A stretch of 35,812 nucleotides of DNA from Chromera velia (taxonomy: Eukaryota; Sar; Chromeraceae), in NCBI GenBank assembly GCA_018398765.1, contig JAHBMJ010001087.1, forward strand, positions 1 to 35,812. The letters run 5' to 3'. The translations under genes and the position numbers were made by a program. The notes beneath the pieces are model-generated. The model saw only the letters and a list, made by a program, of their open reading frames with translations, had not been told where the DNA came from and ran no database searches. Positions 31,998 to 35,812 of the stretch are shown piece by piece (the stretch's first letter is position 1; each line of letters starts with the position of its first letter).

Positions 31998-32073
31998 GTG
32001 ACCGGGGATTGAACCCAAAACCTTCTGATGATAGTCTTAACCACTATAACATGCATACTAGGCCACTTGCCCA
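31998..32073 (-). repeat. tRNA-like (SINE-like) sequence 2
   Basis: On the minus strand AGTGGCCTAGTATGCATG and TATAGTGGTTAAGAC precede TTGGGTTCAATCCCCGG, which contains a good pol III B box and can form a T-arm-like stem. The acceptor ends do not pair. It shares AGACTATCAT and a nearby GGTCAC with copy 1, suggesting one family. Confidence 0.45.
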
Positions 32074-32137
32074 TTTTTATTTAGCTTAGTCTTCCTGACT
32101 CTTTGGTTCTTTTTAGCTTTAAAAGTTTGACAGAACA

Positions 32138-32554
32138 CTGACTCATTCGCTCACTCACTCACTCACTCACTTATAATTACTCACTCACTCACTCACCTAC
32201 CCCACTCACGCACTCACTCACTCACTCACTCATTCACTCACTTACCTATCCCACTCACGCACTCACTCACTCACTCATTCACTCACTCACTCACCCACTC
32301 ATTCAATCATTCACTCACTCATTCACTTACTCACTCACTTACTCACTTAGTCATTCACTCACTCACTTACTCACTCACTCACTCACTCACTCACTCACTC
32401 ACTCACCTGACTCACTCACTCACTCATTCACTCATTCACTTACTTACCTCACTCACTCACTCACTCACCCACTCACTCACTCACTCACTCACTCACTCTG
32501 AGTCATTCACTTACTTACCTCCTAGCTTACCTCACTTATTCAGTCACTCACTCA
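32138..32554. repeat. TCAC tetranucleotide array 2
   Basis: About 400 bases of TCAC-type repeat with point variants (TCAT, TTAC, CCAC). Confidence 0.95.
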
Positions 32555-32846
32555 TGAACAAACGAACGACGTACCAAATATATACCCCACGACGTGTGTC
32601 AAGCCACGCCAAACACCGTAAACACGCAATCTACAACTATTTTTTTCATATATAAGTGTGATTTAATTGAATCAATCAAAAGTTCTTATTCTTAAAATCA
32701 TAATTATTGTGTCACAAATCATTGTGACACAAAAAGTTTTAGAAATTCTTATTGTGACACACTATAGTTCCAGTGTATAGCTAGAAGACTACTAGGAAGG
32801 CTAGACCCTAGTCTAAATCCTAGTATTATCTGAGTTTTATTATTTT

Positions 32847-32931
32847 ACCTCAAATCTAGTCCTCGATCACATTAAATATTTCAGCTTGAAGTTCAGCTAC
32901 TTAAATCAAATTAAATCAAACGTGGTCACTA
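32847..32931. mobile_element. Orphan right end related to the hAT-type element
   Basis: Matches the last ~80 bases of the 28402-29621 element, from ACCTCAAATCTAG to AATCAAACGTGGTCACTA. No matching left end was found in the window, so this is a truncated or rearranged copy of the same family. Confidence 0.55.
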
Positions 32932-33694
32932 TGTACATGCATATACGGATATAATACTATATATTAATAATTCTTTGACTTCAGATTCCGATTAAAAATT
33001 GAAAAACTGGGTTTCTACCCCCAAGTTTAGAAGAATTATATAAGAATTGATTGTTGATTCGTTGATTGGGGTGGTTAAATTACTATACATATAGTACACC
33101 TAGCAATGAACTGATTCGGTAAACTCAAAAAGCTGAGTGATATTGCATGACCTCTAGTCTGACGCAGTGACCTGCAGACTGCAATCAATGCCAGTCATAT
33201 ATGACAAAGCAAAATGAATTTACGCGACGTACAAGACTAATCCCCAATTAAGCTCATATCACAATATGAACTTGAAATACGTTTTCATGCTTGGCGTAGG
33301 TTTCATTTGAAAGCAACTTGATTTAATTAGCATGACCGATCGATCACTTGTTCAGTCAACCGACCAGCTGCCAGACCAAGACCGGCGAGACGTTCTCTTT
33401 CCTCTGCTCTGATTAATAGAGAGAAAGAAACCAGTCCAAGTCGAGAGCGAACTTCAAGGATCGAAAGACTCCCTTTGGGCATTATATCAAATGAAGCATG
33501 AAAAACAATCAAGTCAATTGCGATCATGCATATTTATAAAAACCAGCGAGGTGTGACGGATGACGTTATTGAGATAAAGACTGCCTGCGCAGTGAAGGCA
33601 GAATCAGACAAAAAGCTATGATGGCTAATCATTGATTCATTTTCCTAAAAAAATGTAAATAAAATGAATTTTATTACTATAAATTGAATCATAA

Positions 33695-33743
<49 letters not shown>
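33695..33743. repeat. GT then TA dinucleotide tract
   Basis: About 16 bases of GT repeat followed by about 30 bases of TA repeat. The surrounding 32.9-34.0 kb is AT-rich with no supportable gene. Confidence 0.95.
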
Positions 33744-33746
<3 letters not shown>

Positions 33747-33762
33747 TTTGAATATATGTGCC

Positions 33763-33790
33763 GCCCAGGAGCTTAGCGCTCCAACTGGGC
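33763..33790. other. GC-rich stem-loop in AT-rich DNA
   Basis: GCCCAG-GAGC pairs with GCTC-CTGGGC, with a short loop and a three-base bulge. It directly follows the TA repeat. Function unknown. Confidence 0.35.
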
Positions 33791-34031
33791 CCGGTTAGAC
33801 ATCCTCTAGCTGACTGACTGGCTGACTATAAATAATCTGTGTTGAAAAGCAATCTTCAATCTTTAAATCTATTTAAGTCTGGTCATCTTACAATCACCTT
33901 GACTTAATTTGATATAGATCACTAAGACTTTTACCGGCCACTGGCGCTAGCCTGAGCACTGGCACACATTACATTGCGCAGGACGCAATTGCATACTACG
34001 CAATTCATGATTCATGAAGGCACGGTACGAG

Positions 34032-34754
34032 TTACCGACGCCCCTTCCGTCCTCCACCTCCTCCAGAAGACGGCCCAAAGGACCCCCCTCCTTTCGGCTT
34101 CATCTTCCTACGGAGCAGGACCGCGCCCTTCCTCTCGACCACCTGGCCCTCCTTTCCCATTCTGAAGACCTCCTTCACCTGTCGCTTCTTTGCGATCTCC
34201 TTGGCAACTCGCCTGCAGTAAATTAACAAGCGTGTCAGAAGTTTGATCTCTTGCGCATGCGCACAGGGTATGACAGCAATAGGTACAGCGATAGTAAAAA
34301 ATGCAAGACCTTTCGTCCGTGAGTTCCATTTGAGGCGCCTCCCTCCCGTGAAGGGAAGCAATGCGACCGTTCATTTGCCCAGATTCGATTGATGATGGAT
34401 GGAATGGGTGTTGGGACACAGACAGGTGCAAATGGGAGAAAGAAAAAACGTCAGAACAAAGAAAAAAGAAAGAAAGAAAGAGACAAACGGAAAGACAAAT
34501 GGATAGACTGTATGTTTCTTCTTCTCCCTTCTTTTCTTCATGTACACAATAGACAAAAAGAAAGGAAGAACAAAGACAAAAGAACAGAACAAACAATCGA
34601 AGAACGTGGACAGGGGGCCTGAAAGGTAAGAGTGAAGCGCCCCTTGCCTCTCCACCTCCCGACAGACTTTCACGTGATCACTGGTTCCACGCGCTACTCC
34701 TCTGCTGCTTCCACTCGAAGACGAGTGTGTGTGCCTGTGTGTGCATAAGTGTGC

Positions 34755-34791
<37 letters not shown>

Positions 34792-35751
34792 TGAGTGAGT
34801 GTCTGTATGTGTCAGTGTGTGTGTGTGTGTGTGTGTGTGTGTCTGTGCTGTGGTATGTGGGGTTGGGGGGTAAGAAAAAAGTGTGTATGAGTAACTCTTC
34901 AATTCTGCTGCTGACTTCTTTTTTCGTTGAGCTTCCAGCAGTGATGAGTTTCCTGTGAGTCTCTGAACGCCCAGAATTTTGTCCTCATCTTTCATCTCCT
35001 GTCTCTGCTCTCCCAATTTCTTCTTTCTCTCCATCAACATGTTATACGGCATCTTCTCTGATCGGTCGACCTGCAGAAATGAACATTCATCCATTCAGTC
35101 GAACAAAACAGACGGACGGAGAGGCATAGAAATGGACATGCAGACAATCACTTGCTGCCTCAGCCAGACTGCCGAGGCATGAGCTAAATGCCGGCCTGCC
35201 ACTCGGACCCGAGAGGGTGTACTGGATTTTTCTCTTCAGAGACGAAACTGCCCTGGCTTGGGCTGCATGCCTCTCTTGCAGGCAGAGGGAGGATTGTCAG
35301 GCCCTACGAAAGAGCTTAAACCCCTCGCAAAGGCAAACAGAGTCTTCTCTCTATGTTCCCCCCCCTTCGTAAAAGCTGCACTTCTTCCTCTTTCCACAGC
35401 GCAATCGGTGAAGAAGCTAAGATCCACTCCAAAACAGCCAGAGTCCCTACCTTGCGTGCACTCTTGCATCCATAGATCTTACCTCGACATCTGAACACAA
35501 AAGCCCGTTCCATCAACGCTGAATGGAGCAGACGTTTGCATGATCACGCTGTGATTACACGACTCACATCCACACACAGATGATCGCTCAGCCACCCCAG
35601 CTTTCCCGAGTGCAGGAACGCCCACACATCAATTCACACGCTTACCTTCGCACCGAGCGCCTTCAGCCTATTGTCCTCGAGTCGCTTTCTTTGTCCCTTC
35701 TCCAGGTGGGGAAGCACTGTTTTCTTTCGCACGAGCGAGAGAGAGAGAGAG

Positions 35752-35789
<38 letters not shown>

Positions 35790-35812
35790 AGAGAGAGAGA
35801 GAGAGAGAGAAA
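34032..35812 (-). CDS. DUF4602 protein (C1orf131/Faf1-like), 5' end beyond the window
   Basis: Three exons are visible in coding order: an exon ending at 35646 and starting at or beyond about 35733, then 35070-34916, then 34212-34032. Donors are GTAAGC and GTCAGC; acceptors TTCTGCAG and TACTGCAG; phases 0 and 2 join cleanly. The first junction reads RLKALGAKVDRSEKMPYNML, followed by MERKKKLGEQRQE. The L-G-A-K, basic, P-Y/N-Y-x-x-L arrangement is the signature of DUF4602. The human member C1orf131 and yeast Faf1 belong to the small-subunit processome, so a nucleolar role in 18S rRNA processing is expected from the family. The C terminus is basic and Gly-rich (GGGGGRKGRR). The 5' boundary is uncertain: the frame stays open into a CT-rich microsatellite on the coding strand, which may be the polypyrimidine tract of the upstream intron. 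Confidence 0.65.
34725..34845. repeat. GT repeat in an intron of the DUF4602 gene
   Basis: GT-rich tract with GTGA and GTCT interruptions, inside the intron 34213-34915. Confidence 0.9.
35735..35812. repeat. GA repeat at the right edge of the window
   Basis: GA dinucleotides interrupted twice by GACAAGAG. On the coding strand of the DUF4602 gene this is a CT tract just upstream of the first visible exon. Confidence 0.9.

Overview
The window is nuclear DNA from a eukaryote, most likely a photosynthetic alga with a complex plastid. A chromerid such as Chromera velia fits best, but that is inference. Three things point there. Genes have many introns with canonical GT-AG borders. Two independent genes begin with a signal peptide whose predicted cleavage site is followed by Phe, the bipartite plastid-targeting pattern of red-derived complex plastids. 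The 8-mer TGCATGCA, known as an ApiAP2-type motif in apicomplexan relatives, is clearly over-represented. Introns and spacers are crowded with CT-, GT- and TTCC-type microsatellites.

Layout. 302-3103 (+): four-exon gene for a probable plastid membrane protein of unknown family, with an assembly frameshift at the N at 2050. 3104-5648: AT-rich spacer with a diverged tandem repeat, a MITE-like insertion (4196-4636) and a chromodomain remnant of a Ty3-type retrotransposon. 5649-13509 (-): a 14-exon gene, assembled here exon by exon, for a 1051-residue secreted, His-rich, probably GPI-anchored low-complexity protein. All 13 of its introns are phase 1. 13510-14326: divergent promoter region. 14327-16341 (+): two-exon DUF4239 (bestrophin-like) membrane protein with a plastid presequence. 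17345-19876 (+): intronless MFS transporter of the MFSD8-like type, with a ~320-residue central linker. 19877-24947: about 5 kb without a recognisable gene, holding CT-rich tracts and a pair of 126-bp direct repeats. 24948-26513 (+): intronless secreted glycoprotein of unknown function. 26514-34031: AT-rich, repeat-dominated region with a 39-bp minisatellite, two tRNA-like (SINE-like) sequences, a complete 1220-bp hAT-type non-autonomous transposon with a perfect 8-bp target duplication, a decayed coding fragment, an array of palindromes and long TCAC arrays. 34032 to the right edge (-): a DUF4602 (C1orf131/Faf1-like) ribosome-biogenesis gene, cut by the window end at its 5' side.

These are independent eukaryotic genes, not an operon. 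Two encode probable plastid membrane proteins, two encode secreted or surface proteins, one a transporter of an endomembrane compartment, and one a nucleolar protein. The least familiar object is the His-rich, all-phase-1 surface protein gene. The most clear-cut mobile element is the hAT-type transposon. All exon structures were derived by reading splice sites and frames by eye; no transcript data were available.
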